Shown here piece after piece: positions 22,531 to 32,459 of a stretch of DNA of 64,000 nt. Each line of letters begins with the position of its first letter. Position 1 is the stretch's first letter. The stretch comes from Syngnathus acus (taxonomy: Eukaryota; Chordata; Actinopteri; Syngnathiformes; Syngnathidae). The position numbers were made by a program, and so were the translations under genes. The stretch lies in contig NC_051105.1 in the NCBI RefSeq assembly GCF_901709675.1, forward strand, positions 12,012,604 to 12,076,603. Direction: 5' to 3'. The notes under the pieces are model-generated. The model had not been told where the DNA came from. It saw nothing but the letters and a program-made list of their open reading frames with translations, and did not search any database.

Positions 22531-24917
22531 CCAGTAGTACTACTAGTAGTAGTAGTAGTAGTAGTAGTAGTAGAAGTATTAGTGGTAGAAGTAGTAGTCA
22601 TATCATCATTAAGAAAATGACTTAAAGGTTACTGTTGGCTGTAAATGCCCTCCCGAAAAACACATTCAATTTGATTGTCTGCTATGCAAAGGCAACTCAA
22701 AAGCTGGTGTGTGTTCAATTCTAACAGTCCATCTAAATTTCTGATTCACGTGTTGAAAAGGTTCGACGGTATGTATATGTAGTTTTTACTGTATTGAAAT
22801 GTGTCTTAAATAATTGAAAGGACAAAAAATGGACATTCCTTATTCAAGAAGAGCTTTCAGCAAAGCAAGATAAAACTCCGGATGAGGCTTTTTCTGCCAT
22901 AACAAAAAAATTGAGTGATGCACAGACATTTATCCAAAAGGTTCCTCCTTTTAAAACCAAATAAAACTTTAAGAGGATTAATTGCATTTCCATTCAATCA
23001 AATGGGAAAGGCTACTTCAATTTACAGATGTTTCGAGATACAAACGGGTCACAGAGCATATTATGATCATAACTTGAGGTACCACTGTAGTAATGGAGTG
23101 AGTAGCCAGTCGCATATTCCAATTTGCAGATTTTTTTCAAGATTTTTTCACAACCTTATTTAGGAGGCAATTTCTGTTGTTGCTGTCGTCTCCCCCCAAT
23201 AGAGAATGCTTTTAGCCAGCGCTACCCGTGTTTTTTGGAACAAAAAAACAAACAAAAATAAAAATATATAGTTAGTGTCAATTATACTGTATAAGGCAGG
23301 AGTGTCAAACATTTTTTTCGCGGGCCGCATTGTAGTCATAGCTTCTTTTGGAGGGCCATTATGACTGTCAACCCAAATAAATGTATGAGCACCTCATATT
23401 GTATACAGTAAAAGCTACAAAACAAAATGACAAATAACTCGTTTCCAAATCAGACGAGTAAAAACTGGTCAAATGTTTTAAAAAATATATATTATTAAAA
23501 GTGAAGACTATTTGCAATTCTACTAATGACACACGAATTTGATGCACAATTTGTCTTCGCGGGCCACATAAAATGATGTGGCGGGCCGTATCTGGCCCCC
23601 GGGCCTTGAGTTTGATCCCTTATACTAAAGGGTCCATTATAGCAGCAGTAGTATTTATTGCGTTTGAGCTAATGTGCAGCACTTTGTTACAGCTGTTGTT
23701 TTTAAAGTAAAGTTTAGTTGATGAATGTAGGAATTTTGCATGTCCTAATTATATACAAATAAATAGAACAGTGGAAATTTTGGGAGTGGATGGGCAGTGT
23801 ATCCGCATAAAGTCCTGAAGATACCATATGCTCCGTTGAATAGGTCAAAAGGAACTTTGGGTGTACTCTGAAGAGACTATGCACCACTTGTGAATTTAAG
23901 TAGCAAAAGAAAGAAGCACATTGGCATGCAAGCATGTTGCAACATGTTTTGTCTTCATTAAAAACCTTACCTATGTCAAACACCCAGAGAGGACATCTCA
24001 GCGGAGTGTATGCTGAATCCAATGTGCCTCCAAACACATATATAAAGCCCTGAAAGTTCAGATTAATAAATATATTCCAGTCATTGTGAGAAATCTGACA
24101 TTTTCAAGCATGTATGTATATTTAAAAAAAATACAACATTTAAGAACTAATAGAAAATAATTTTCACCTTATGAACAACCATAGAATGTTCCTCCACTTC
24201 TTCTGGTGCGGTCTCACCCATGCAGCTCAACTCTGTCCATTCATTACCGACTAAAATAAAAGCATTGAAAAAACGCATTTCAGAAGAATGGTAACAAAGA
24301 CCTTTGTGAAAGCAGCAGACTTGGGACGAATCCAATTGTTTAGCATGTATTACAATATACAATATACCAAGCATATGGAAAAGCTTGCACCGGGGCCCTG
24401 CCTTGCCTGTGTGCTGGCCCGTGCAGAACACAGAGATAATCAAAAGTAGGCTAAAGAGGCCTTTTAAATGTCTTATTTAAAATTATTGAAGGAAACTTTC
24501 ATTTCAACTTTGCGATTATAGAGTTTCAAATTAACATAGTACCCACAAAAGTCACATTCATTTTGGGCTTTTAATGTCTCATTTGAACCGCTCTTTGAGT
24601 GAAGTAAGTTTTTATCCCTGGGTTATCCTTTATGTAAGCACGTCAGACATGTTGAAAAAACAAAAAAAAAACTAAGAACTGTTTCAAATTGGGGAAAATG
24701 CCTAAAATGGCTTCTTCAAATCAAATACTTAACAGTCATCGTTTGTCTATGGCTTACCTACACTGTACCTCCAAAAGTCCCTCAGAGTGCTGTTGTCTCT
24801 TCCTCCCAGAATATAGACATTCCCCTCATAGCTGCAGCAGGCATGCTTGTAGCGATTACAAGGAGCACTGATGCTCTGTGGAAGTTGGCTCCACAGGCAG
24901 GGATTATTTTGACTCAT
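12036..24917 (-). CDS. Kelch-repeat protein, 7 coding exons, 434 aa
   Basis: Coding exons on the minus strand: 24917-24758, 24250-24168, 24049-23971, 22410-22364, 19735-19615, 16857-16668, 12660-12036. All junctions are GT-AG and the phases agree. The total is 1305 nt, giving 434 residues. The ATG at 24917 has an in-frame TAA 21 nt upstream, next to a plausible acceptor at 24940-24939, which suggests a 5' UTR intron. Six kelch blades end in GG at residues about 38, 88, 146, 200, 249 and 414, each after an H-S/A-hydrophobic strand. A six-bladed propeller, a protein-interaction platform, is implied. Between the last two blades is a long insertion with an acidic run (EEELLEEEDDD). I see no BTB, F-box or membrane segment. 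I cannot name the ortholog. Confidence 0.88.
12788..12875. repeat. 47-bp tandem duplication, second copy split by a MITE
   Basis: AATTATTCTATTAGCCTAA followed by AATAGTACATA and TCTGGTAAATGG occurs as one intact unit and again from about 12842. The second unit is interrupted after ACATA by the element at 12876-13476 and resumes with TCTGGTAAATGG at 13479. Confidence 0.8.
12876..13476. mobile_element. TA-flanked MITE (Tc1/mariner type)
   Basis: The left end CCGTATTTATTCTAATTATC is mirrored at the right end (GATAATTAGAATAAATACGG). It is flanked by TA on both sides (12874-12875, 13477-13478), and the empty site is known from the neighbouring tandem copy. At about 601 bp and non-coding, it is a miniature element mobilised by a mariner/pogo-type transposase. 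It sits in kelch intron 6. Confidence 0.85.
13640..13951 (+). pseudogene. hAT transposase fragment
   Basis: With one stop, the plus strand reads KIATKMSCGCTKT, ALVENVLAAFRQG, and ELEKAQYFSICLDASNSGH. These resemble the central part of fish hAT transposases, where a conserved aspartate follows a hydrophobic strand (SICLDASN). It is broken by the TIR element at 13954. Decayed, in kelch intron 6. Confidence 0.55.
14238..14967 (+). mobile_element. Internally deleted LINE: 5' end joined to 3' end
   Basis: It starts with a GC-rich leader near AAGATGGCGGCGCG. It then reads zinc-knuckle-like CYKCGG and, in other frames, LANVRSLD and ACYRADRAIVRGG, GGGLCVYIRDEWCRDSVV, which belong to a LINE endonuclease. 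From about 14868 it switches to the 3' UTR of the same family and ends in (GACTCT)n. The same 3' end is seen in reverse at 30777-30900. The reverse transcriptase is absent. Confidence 0.75.
15497..15740. repeat. ~124-bp tandem duplication
   Basis: Two units starting CTTCCGTGTTGCTGCGGTA (15497 and about 15622) share nearly all of their length, including TATGTTATTAAAACTTTAAA and CTGTCTTTCTTTGTA. They lie inside the TIR element 13954-16040. Confidence 0.8.
15738..15835 (-). repeat. LINE 3' end with TCTTGAA tail
   Basis: A TCAAGAT repeat followed by TTTTTATTCGCCATG is the reverse of a common fish LINE 3' end. On the minus strand it ends in (ATCTTGA)n. It is 5'-truncated to about 100 bp. Confidence 0.6.
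16133..16510 (-). repeat. Interspersed repeat, inverted partner of 57735-58470
   Basis: Its reverse complement aligns by eye with 57735-58470, apart from a hAT insertion in the latter. Shared landmarks include AGCACAAGCAAAGCACCCACC, the Asn/Lys-coded TGACATTACACTTTACATTG, and TTAAATAAAGCAATTAACTA. No coding capacity was recognised and the family is unnamed. Confidence 0.7.
16897..17235. mobile_element. TA-flanked DNA-element left end, pogo/Tigger-like
   Basis: CAGTGATCCCTCGTTTATTG after a TA is a typical terminus of mariner/pogo-type elements in vertebrates. It begins only 39 bp from kelch exon 6. A matching right end was not found and the copy is interrupted by the LINE end at 17236. GCTGGCCGGCTGAC is duplicated near 17161. 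Confidence 0.5.
17236..17461 (-). repeat. Rex1 3' end with (ATC)n tail
   Basis: On the minus strand this matches the end of the Rex1 copy at 27820-28042: last codons of the ORF, the GTGGCACTTGTCTTTGTC region, AATAAAGTTCTATCATC, then the trinucleotide tail. It is 5'-truncated to about 225 bp, in kelch intron 5. Confidence 0.85.
17882..17934. repeat. (TTA)n microsatellite
   Basis: A near-perfect TTA tract used as target by the hAT element at 17935. The octamer ATTATTAC at 17927-17934 is repeated at 19427-19434. Confidence 0.9.
18306..18473 (+). pseudogene. BED zinc-finger exon of a hAT transposase
   Basis: From ATG 18306 the frame reads a BED-type finger: NTFGYRNYFYDG, CEICNKNISD, NFVRHLKSH, giving the C-x2-C...H-x4-H pattern. 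It ends at a good donor (AAG|GTAAGT after 18473). The catalytic exons are absent, so this is a first exon left without its gene. Upstream ATGs at 18204-18305 do not add homology. Confidence 0.7.
18553..19191. mobile_element. TA-flanked TIR element nested in the hAT
   Basis: The left end CCGTTTTTTTCCAAGTATAA mirrors the right end ATTATACATGGAAAAAAACGG. TA flanks both sides (18551-18552, 19192-19193). ATGTATAATGCGCACCC motifs repeat inside both ends. It has no transposase and carries the SINE-like repeat at 18690-18945. Confidence 0.85.
18690..18945 (+). repeat. SINE-like teleost repeat, third level of the nest
   Basis: From CCAATGATCGTCACAC to about CACCCGGCCGGGTT, with the conserved blocks GGTGTGGTGAAATTTGTCC, GGGGAGCAGTGAGCAGCAG and TGCCAAGCAGGGAGGCAATG. 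I recognise it as an interspersed repeat frequent in teleost genomes but cannot name the family with confidence. Confidence 0.55.
19465..19600 (+). repeat. ATGG-tail SINE abutting a kelch splice donor
   Basis: A 5'-truncated copy (136 bp) ending in ATGGATGGATGGA. It is flanked by a perfect 13-bp target duplication TTATATGTACTCA (19452-19464 and 19601-19613). The right copy includes the T of the GT donor of kelch exon 5, whose last base is 19615. Confidence 0.9.
19830..20144. mobile_element. Short hAT MITE
   Basis: Ends CAGTGGTTCTTAACC and GGTTAAGAACCACTG are a perfect inverted pair. The flanks are GTCTAGAC (19822-19829) and ATCTAGAC (20145-20152), an 8-bp duplication with one difference that fits the Buster-type pattern nnnTAnnn. 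It is 315 bp and non-coding. Confidence 0.88.
20232..20335. repeat. (CA)n microsatellite
   Basis: Imperfect CA/CACG tract inside the hAT at 20153-21207. Confidence 0.9.
20530..21014 (-). pseudogene. hAT transposase fragment with zinc finger
   Basis: Minus strand from 21014: basic start (MARKKCTAKR), then FFVERNGKPFCLICRTSLAH and NVQRHFSSLHA, a C2H2/BED-like finger. After a frameshift near 20660, WNIARAKKPYNEVEFVKKCL and DVIEILSPENDKLKR follow, which belong to the same transposase family (ZBED/GTF2IRD2-like). The catalytic part is deleted. Confidence 0.75.
21281..21628 (-). repeat. ATGG-family SINE, divergent copy with GAAT tail
   Basis: Nearly full-length minus copy. Its tail on the plus strand appears as ATTCATTCATTC. 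Body landmarks CTGGAGCCTATCTCAGCTGG and ATGCATGTTTTGGGA are preserved. In kelch intron 4. Confidence 0.8.
22500..22600. repeat. (AGT)n microsatellite
   Basis: A GTA/AGT tract of about 30 units with a central CCAGTAGTACTACT inversion. In kelch intron 3, close to the 47-bp exon 4. Confidence 0.9.
23297..23620 (+). mobile_element. hAT MITE, same family as 58067-58379
   Basis: CAGGAGTGTCAAAC at the left, GGGCCTTGAGTTTGATCCC at the right, with CGCGGGCCGCAT and GGCGGGCCGTAT inside. The whole interior matches 58379-58067 read in reverse. No ORF. In kelch intron 3. Confidence 0.82.
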
Positions 24918-25740
24918 TGTTAGTCCATGCCAACCTTACTGCACCATTTTCTAAATGGGGAAAAGCAAACCAGAAAGGAGGAAAACGGACGTAAGCAACA
25001 CATACTTTCACAACCCTCATGAAAACGGATTTCAAAGGTTAATTTTAGTGGCAGACATTTATTTGCACAGCAGTCTCTGAGACAGAGCGATTCCATAACT
25101 TTTGAGTTTAATACATTCTGTGTGTGCTAGTAATGTGATTTATTCATATTGCAAATTATAAATAAGAAGCAGGATTCTGGGCTGATGTTGCGTTCAGTGA
25201 ATTTCACTAGGTGATGAATAAAATGTCTCTTACCACCTCTCGTTCTCTATCTGGATTATAAAAAGTCAAGATAACCCATCTCAAGTTTTTGCGATATAAA
25301 AAAATAAGAGCAATAAATAATTTCAAAAGATTTTCCATCATTAATGTGTCCTATACCTGTATAAATCAATTGTTATTGTATTTTAAATCATTTTGAGAGC
25401 AGAAGTGAAATAATGTGGTTGCATAACTGGGACGTGGCTGTGTTAATAACAATTAATCATATTTAAACTCATGTTAAATGGGCGTCAGGACACATTTGCC
25501 ACCATTTAAACTGCCTCTGATTAACCTCAAATAATGGTTGTCTTCGGATAGTTCTTCACAAGGTTGACTAGAATAATATGCATTGGAAGAATGGCCCAAA
25601 AGCCCTCAGGACACCTGTGCCATCCTTTGCAGTTGTGCCTCTAAAAGGGTACACTATTGATTAATACTGGCCAGGGGGGTAATAATTTTGGATTTCTCCT
25701 TTTTTACCCTTTTTTGTTTAAACTCATTGCATCAATAAAC

Positions 25741-26115
25741 ATCCATCTTCTTCCGCTTATCCTGATCAAAGATTCACTTTTGTCTTTGTAGTGTATTTGT
25801 TTTATAAACAACAAACGTGTTGTTAATGGCATTTGGCAAGTTTTGTGAATAAATCAAGAGTAATTTCTTAATGGGGGGGCTAATCATTTCAGTAAACATC
25901 CATCCATCCATCTATCTTCTTCCACTTATCCTGCTAATCATTTCAATAAACATCCATCCATCCATCCATCTTCTTTCGCTTATCCTGATCTAAGATTCAC
26001 TTTTGCTGTGTAGTGTATTTGTTTCACAAACAACAAACGTGTTGTTAATGGCATTTGGCAAGTTCTGTGAATAAATCAAGTGTAATTTCTTAATGGGGGG
26101 GCTAATCATTTCGGT
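25741..26115. repeat. Tandem ~220-bp units carrying a Rex3 tail
   Basis: AAACATCCATC...TTCTTCCGCTTATCCTG (minus-strand Rex3 3' end) occurs at about 25738, 25894 and 25948. Each is followed or preceded by the same flanks, such as AAGATTCACTTTTG, AACGTGTTGTTAATGGCATT and TGGGGGGGCTAATCATTTC. The pattern suggests duplication of a short segment that already contained the tail. Confidence 0.75.
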
Positions 26116-26499
26116 TACAACTGTAGATTAGTAGTTCCTCAGAAATGTGTATATTAGAAAAATAACACGCTACTTGGTAACACATTACTGGCATCACTGA
26201 CCATAGTAGTTTTTTGGAATATTTTGTTATGGTCGAATGACACCAAGTTTGAAATTTTTAGGCCATAATTCCAGAATTACAATAATTCATTACATTCTGC
26301 CACAGCCACAAAATTACAATGTTTTATGGTCCACGCTGAATCAGAATGTGTCATGTTAAACTTTTAAGACAAAGTCCAAACTGTGAATGCCACACGCCAC
26401 AGTTGAAATATTTTTTACTAACTACAAATACATCTTTGATCATCTATTTGTACCAGAACCGAATAGTGAAATGCAGAACTTAATGCTATTCCATTACAC
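26116..26499. other. No gene seen
   Basis: AT-rich spacer before the Rex1 copy. A 16-bp direct duplication (CACCTCAGAAAGATCA) sits at the LINE's 5' junction near 26496-26528. Confidence 0.5.
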
Positions 26500-28042
26500 C
26501 TCAGAAAGATCACACCTCAGAAAGATCAAGGCAGGGAAGGCCCCGGGCCCAGATGGCATCTGTCCGAGACTGCTCAGGGACTGTGCGGACCAGCTGAGTG
26601 GCGTGGTCATGTACCTGTTCAATCTGAGCCTGAACAAAGTTCCAGCCCTGTGGAAGACCTCCTGCGTGGTCCCCGTACCGAAGGTGCCGCGCCCCAAGGA
26701 GCCTAACCACTTCAGGCCTATTGCCTTGACTTCCCACCTGATGAAGACTATGGAGAGGATCCTCCTGGGTCACTTGCGTTCACTGGTGGGAGTGCAGCTG
26801 GACCCCCTGCAGTTTGCTTACCGGCCTGTTGTTGGGATGGACGATGCAGTGATTTATTTACTGCACAGAACACTGCTTCACCTGGAGGACATCGGGAGCA
26901 CTGGGAGGATCATGTTCTTCGATTTCTCCAGCGCTTTTAACACCATCCAGCTGTGACTGCTCAGGGTGAAGATGGAGAAGGCGGGTGTGGACCAGCGCCT
27001 GCTACATGGACAACAAAGTTCCTCACCGACAGGCCGCAGTATGTGAGGTTACATCGCTGTGAGTCTGACGTGGTGCGCTGCAGCACAGGTGTCCCCCAGG
27101 GAACGGTGCTCTCTCCTTTCCTTTTCGCCCTGTACACTTCAGACTTTTCCCACGACACCGCACACTGCCACATCCAGACGTTCTCCGACGACACGGCCAT
27201 TGTTGAATATGTTTCGGAGGGGAACGATCTGGAATACAGGACGGTCATCAAGGACTTTGTCAGCTGGTGTGAGCTCAACCAGCTTCAGCTGAACACCGGC
27301 AAGACGAAGGAGATGATTGTGAGCTTCGGGAGGATAGCACCCCACTTCACTCCGGTGAACATCCAGGGATCGTACATTGAGGGAGTGGAGAACTACAAAT
27401 TCCTGGGTGTTCGCCTTAACAACAAACTGGACTGGACTGATCACACCCACGCCCTGTACAAGAAGGGCCAGAGTCGCATCCACCTGCTGAGGAGACTGAG
27501 GTCCTTCGGTGTGTGCAGGGCTCTCCTCAGGACCTTCTATGACTCTGTGGTGGCCTCTGCCATCCTCTACGCTGTGGTCTGCTGGGGTGGGGGCAGTACG
27601 GACCGAGACAGGGGGAGACTGAATAAGATGGTCAGGAGAGCGAGCTCTGTCCTGGGCTGTCCCCTGGACTCCATTGAGGTTGTGGGTGAGAGGAGGATGT
27701 TGATTAAGCTGAAATCCATCATGGACAACACCTCCCACCCCCTCCATGACATTGTGCAGTCCCTGAGCAGCTCCTTTAGCAGCAGACTATTACACCCACG
27801 GTGTAGGCAGGAACTGTTCCGCAGGTCCTTCATTCCCTCTGCTGTCAGACTTTACAACACGTGTGGCACCTGATAAAAAAAGTGTGTTTTGTCTCTACTA
27901 GCGGCACTAGTCTTTGTCTTTGTCTGTTATTTATCCTTTTTGAAATTTTGGCACTTGTTTTCTTGCACTCGTATGCGCTGCTGTGGCAAGTAAATTCCCC
28001 TGCTGTGGGATGAATAAAGTTCTATCATCATCATCATCATCA
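26500..28042 (+). pseudogene. Rex1 LINE, reverse transcriptase to 3' end
   Basis: The 5'-truncated copy reads KIKAGKAPGPDGICPRLL, NHFRPIALTSHLMKTMER, FAYRPVVGMDDAV and FFDFSSAFNTI, then breaks (stop 26953-26955, then a frame change). It resumes with TGVPQGTVLSPFLF, the active-site region FSDDTAI, and the C-terminal domain to about 27873. The tail has AATAAAGTTC and (ATC)n to 28042. The FFDFSSAFNTI stretch corresponds to the site used for Rex1 PCR as I remember it, which supports the name. Not functional because of the breaks. Confidence 0.88.
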
Positions 28043-28749
28043 TTACATGGCAGAAAGTATAATGAAATAATGAAACCATGATTATTTAACATAATGATCA
28101 AGAATAAGCAAACTACAACACATAACTCCATTCCATTTACCAGTCAGCTCCACAAAGAGTTTTGTATGTTGAGTCAGTGTCTCTTAGTCGTTATGGAGAG
28201 CTTATAAGCGTTCCAACTGGGACTGCTATTATAGGCGCTATCATTAGGAGTGAAGCGCACCACTCGAGATTTCAAACGCACAAGATAAATTGGCAGTCTA
28301 AAAAATAGCCATGACTTAACCGTTTTTGGAGTAACACTGATCTCATAAAAGTGCAAAATAAAAATAGCAACAGAAACTAAATAGTAACATGTGGTGGTCT
28401 TAAATAACATATTCAATGTGTTCAATAACACTGCACTTTTACAATTTGAATAAAGTCATATGATAAGGGTATATTTTATTTTTAATTATGCTGACGTTCC
28501 AGACTGCATTACTATGTATGACCAAGTACTCGGGTATTCTCGAAAAATGTCTCATCACCTTCCCAACATTGAACTTTACTATTTTGTTTAATTTATCTGT
28601 GCCACTTGTGCAAACAGCCCGAAAGTCACGAGAGAAGGTCACACATTGTCCAAACACCTGCTGTTTGCTACAAACTGTCTTTGTTATTAAGGGTTATTAA
28701 ATAACTGTAGAGTATATATAAGGTGAACAACAATCGTGAAATTGCAATA
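28043..28749. other. No gene seen
   Basis: Unique-looking AT-rich sequence with no recognisable exon or element ends. Confidence 0.45.
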
Positions 28750-28931
28750 GATCGCGGGTGTGCTGGAGCCTATCCCAGTAGTCATCGTGCAGTAGAAAGG
28801 GGACACCCTGAACCGGTTTCCAGCCAATCGCAGGGCACACTGAGACAAACAACCATCGGCATTCGCACTCACACTTACGGGCAAATTGGAGTGCTCAATG
28901 AGCCTAGAATGCATGTTTTTGGGACAGTGTG
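28750..28931 (-). repeat. ATGG-family SINE, partial
   Basis: Minus-strand body from GTGTGCTGGAGCCTATCCC to CATGTTTTTGGGACAG; the head is missing and the tail eroded. Confidence 0.8.
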
Positions 28932-29178
28932 TTCAATTACACAACAGCTGAAAAGAAAACGACTTGGGGAAGCAGTTTAATTCTATATTTTCGTCCACTT
29001 TAACTGGTGTAATCAAACGCCAAATTCCGTGTCGTGCGATAGGAAGACTTTAAATCATGTAATACATCGCCACGGTTGAATTTCCTTTGAGAGGCATCGT
29101 TGTCGGAGTTGTCTGCCGTATAGCAGCACCTTAAGCACTGCCGGGAATGTAAGAAAAGCATATGCGAACAGTGATATG

Positions 29179-29214
<36 letters not shown>

Positions 29215-30426
29215 TTTCAGTCGACTGCGAAGCAAACAATAATAACGGTAAGGTTGAAGACAAGATGTGGGACGAGTCGACGTCTCTTCGGTTATAAGGT
29301 TTCTGATGTGACTGAAACTTAACGCTATATGCGTAGGTTGTTCTTGAACGATTCCATATCCGAAAAACATTCAGTAATAGTGTATAAAATGTATTGCTTA
29401 CGAAATCGTTGCCGCTACTCTTCCATCAAAGGCTGCCTCGCAAAAATGACTGAAGATGCATTCAAGCTACCTCGTAAATTCAATGTTTAGTGAGGAGGTT
29501 GGATTTACGCTAGTTTTCTCAGGAATACAATTGGTGTTATTTCTTTAGGGGGGGGGGGTACGTAAAAATGTATAACTATTTAACTAAATCCACGCTTCCC
29601 TTGTCTTCTGAAGAAGAAACATGCCTAGCCACAGATGCTTTCCCCAAAATGAACGCATTATCGTTGAACGCATCTGTATTCCGGAGGCTGGACAAAGCGA
29701 AGGGAAGGAAGGGTGTTGGTTCAGTGCATTTAACATGCCATCCATAATTTAGTTTCAGTTCAATATACCATTCGGCATCAGATGACACTAAATTACAAAA
29801 GTCCGATTATGTCACGTTTAACTTTTAAATCCAAATCGCTAAACCAATGCACGACAAGAATGTTAGTGGTATAGTAAATATTGACTGTGACCGCAAAATA
29901 CCACTGTTGAATTCAAATACCAACAGAAGAATGTGCCTAAAAGTAGTTTCGTCATTGATGCGGCAATGAACATTAACCAGCCACTGCATAGGATCCGTGT
30001 CTCCTATGTGAAGAGAGAGCAATCATCCTCAGGCGCCTCGGGTGAATAACAGCTACATATGGATATTACGTTTGGGAAAAAATAGTATAAAAAATGGAAA
30101 AATCACTGGGTTTTGTTTAAAAATAAAAAATATATATCAATACCGCTAGATTTGGTTGTTTCTTCCTCGTGGGGATAAGTGGTTCAGAAGATGAAGCTAT
30201 GGGACGAGTAAGGAAGTCTCAATAAGTTTCTGACGTTTCTTATACTTCCCAGAAGATGGCGACAGCGCGACGCCTACACATGCCATCACACATGATAACC
30301 GTCGAAAAATACGGTTGTTGTGTGTATTGGGGCCCCCAAATTGGGGGTGCAATTTATTATTACGCTCTTGGTTTTCTCTAAATGTGAGTAAAACAAAAAT
30401 AGGATAGTCATTATACATGCAACTCT
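28932..30426. other. Repeat-poor intergenic stretch
   Basis: No exon or mobile element recognised. It contains a 28-base T tract at about 29180-29208 and a G run at 29548. Short ORFs have no domain. Confidence 0.45.
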
Positions 30427-30500
30427 AATGACAATTAGAGTTTGTACAATTAATTGTACAATGACAATAAAGATCTATTCTATTCTATTCTATTCTAATT
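30427..30500 (+). repeat. LINE 3' end with (ATTCT)n tail
   Basis: TTGTACAATGACAATAAAGA followed by TCTATTCTATTCTATTCTA is the typical end of a fish LINE. Truncated to about 70 bp. Confidence 0.6.
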
Positions 30501-30539
30501 AACCAATAAAATGTGGTTTTCAATCGTGGTTCAACAGAA

Positions 30540-31563
30540 TACGTTTAAAAAACTACCTCATGATACTGTCCTGGTAAAAAAAATGGCACCCATAATTTAA
30601 TATTTTGTTGAACAACCTTCTGAGGCATGAGCCTCTCAGTAGGTACTTATGTCCACATGAGCAAGTTGAGCAGCCATTTGTCTCAAGTTTGAAGGATGCT
30701 TTCTCCAGATGGCACACTTCAGCTCCCTATGCAGATGTTCAATAGGCTTTAGATCAGGGATCATTAAAGGCTACTTCAAAGTCAAAGTCAAAGTCAGCTT
30801 TATTGTCAATCCCTTCATATGTCAAGACACACAAAGAAACCGAAATTCCGTTTCCTCCATCCCACGGTGACGAGACATACAAGTAGGCGACACAAAACAA
30901 AAACAAGAAGGCACAAACCATAAATAATAAATAATAAATAAAATAAAATGAGCGATGAATAAAAACAGACCAATAACCCATTGAATATGAGGGGCAAAAC
31001 CGAGCCAGTGAGCATACAGCAAGAACAGGACGCTACGCTGAAAGGGGGAGCGAGTTCAGGATCCTAACAGCCTGGAGTACGAAGCTGTTGGAAAGTCTGG
31101 TGGTGCGGGAGCGCAGGCTCCTGTACCGCCTCCCAGAGGGCAGAAGTTCAAACAAAGAGTGAGCGGGGTGACTCACATCACTCACAATCTTGGTCGCCTT
31201 GCGAGTGAGATGGGAGGTGTAAATGTCCTTCAAGGAGGGGAGAGAAGCACCAATAGTCTTACTAGCCGTTTTCACAATGCGCTGCAGGGCCTTCAAGTCT
31301 TGGTCAGTGCAGCTGCCACCCCAGACAGCAATACAGCTGGAGAGGACGCTCTCAATGGTGCCGCGGTAAAAAGTAGTCATACTTCAGCATAGTCCAATTT
31401 TTTGCTCTTAGCCATTTTTGGGTCGGTCTTTCTAGCTTTGTGTTTTGGGTCATTATCCTTTTCCAAGATCCATGACCTGCACCTGAGACCAAGAATTCCA
31501 ACACTGGACAGCTCATTTCTCTGAAGCAACTTGAGAGTCTTGAGATTTCATTGAATTCTGAAC
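30540..31563 (-). pseudogene. Tc1-like transposase fossil split by a LINE
   Basis: Minus strand 31563-31384 contains the catalytic segment EKDNDPKHKA (about 31468-31440). It resumes at 30776-30560 with PIEHLHRELKCAIWRKHPSNLRQM-like text in broken frames, the C-terminal part of a Tc1 transposase. The two parts are separated by a LINE copy at 30777-31383. Confidence 0.7.
30777..31383 (-). mobile_element. 5'-truncated LINE with (CTTTGA)n tail
   Basis: The minus frame 31380-31033 reads FYRGTIESVLSSCIAVWGG, VKTASKTIGASLPS and LLPSGRRYRSLRSRTTRLSN, the C-terminus of a fish jockey-like LINE. The 3' UTR then matches 14868-14967, and a CAAAGT repeat forms the tail. TACTTCA flanks both sides as a likely target duplication within the Tc1 fossil. 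Confidence 0.8.
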
Positions 31564-31899
31564 CAGAGGTGTGCAGAGACCTCTGGAGGGGCAAGTAATT
31601 ATTGAAAAGACAGCACATGGACCTTTATTTTAATTTTATTTTTTATCTTCTTTTTTTGGGGGGGGGGGGGCATTCATTTTCTTTTAGGCTGGTAATAAGG
31701 TACTAAAGTAATATGGAAAACCTGGCTTTACCGGCTTTTGATGGAAATAGACTAGTAATAGATACTTATCTAAGGTCCTTAGCAAACGCATGTGCCATTT
31801 GCTTACCTAGATGTCAAAATTCTTAATTTAACGCACAAATTATTTAGTGCACCCTTTATTATCTATTTTATGGGCACACAGTAGCATTTTGTATCCATG
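31564..31899. other. No gene seen
   Basis: AT-rich sequence with a G12 run near 31660; perhaps decayed transposon DNA. No specific match recognised. Confidence 0.4.
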
Positions 31900-32456
31900 T
31901 TATATAACGATATTTTGGTCACAAACTAAAAAAAAATCCCATGTAATTTCTGTAGCTCTTACTGAGGGAAGGAGGTTGTTGGCCAAGATCTCTCGATACA
32001 TGGCCTCATCCATCTGTCCCTGAATACGGTGCAGTCGTCCTGTTCCCTTTGCAGAAAAGCATCCCCAAAGAATGATATTTCCACCGCCATGCTTCACAGT
32101 TGGGATGGTGTTTTGGGGGTTATACTCATCATTCTTCTTCCTCCAAACACGACGAGTGGAGTTTAAACCAAAAAGTTCTATTTTTGTCTCATCAGACCAC
32201 ATGACCTTCTCCCATTCGTCATCTGGATCATCCAGATGGTCATTTGCAAACTTCAGACGGGCCTTGACATGCGTTGGCTTGAGCAAGGGCACCTTGCGTG
32301 CACGGCAGGATTTTAATCCTTGACGGCGTAGTGTGTTACTGATGGGTTTCTTTGAGACTGTGGTCCCAGCTCTATTCAGGTCATTGACCAGGTCCTGCCG
32401 TGTAGTTCTGGCCTCATTCCTCACCTTCCTCATGATCATTGATGCCCAACGAGGTG
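31900..32456 (-). pseudogene. Tc1 transposase, N-terminal and middle part
   Basis: The minus strand reads the helix-turn-helix tail ([15 protein letters not shown]), then [13 protein letters not shown], the first catalytic aspartate in [13 protein letters not shown], and [17 protein letters not shown] to about 31960. The sequence then stops being transposase, and the C-terminal half appears in the opposite orientation at 32488. Confidence 0.85.
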
Positions 32457-32459
32457 AGA

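Noticed and set aside
22432-22620. Val-rich 62-codon frame
   Set aside because: It is a translation of the AGT/GTA microsatellite.
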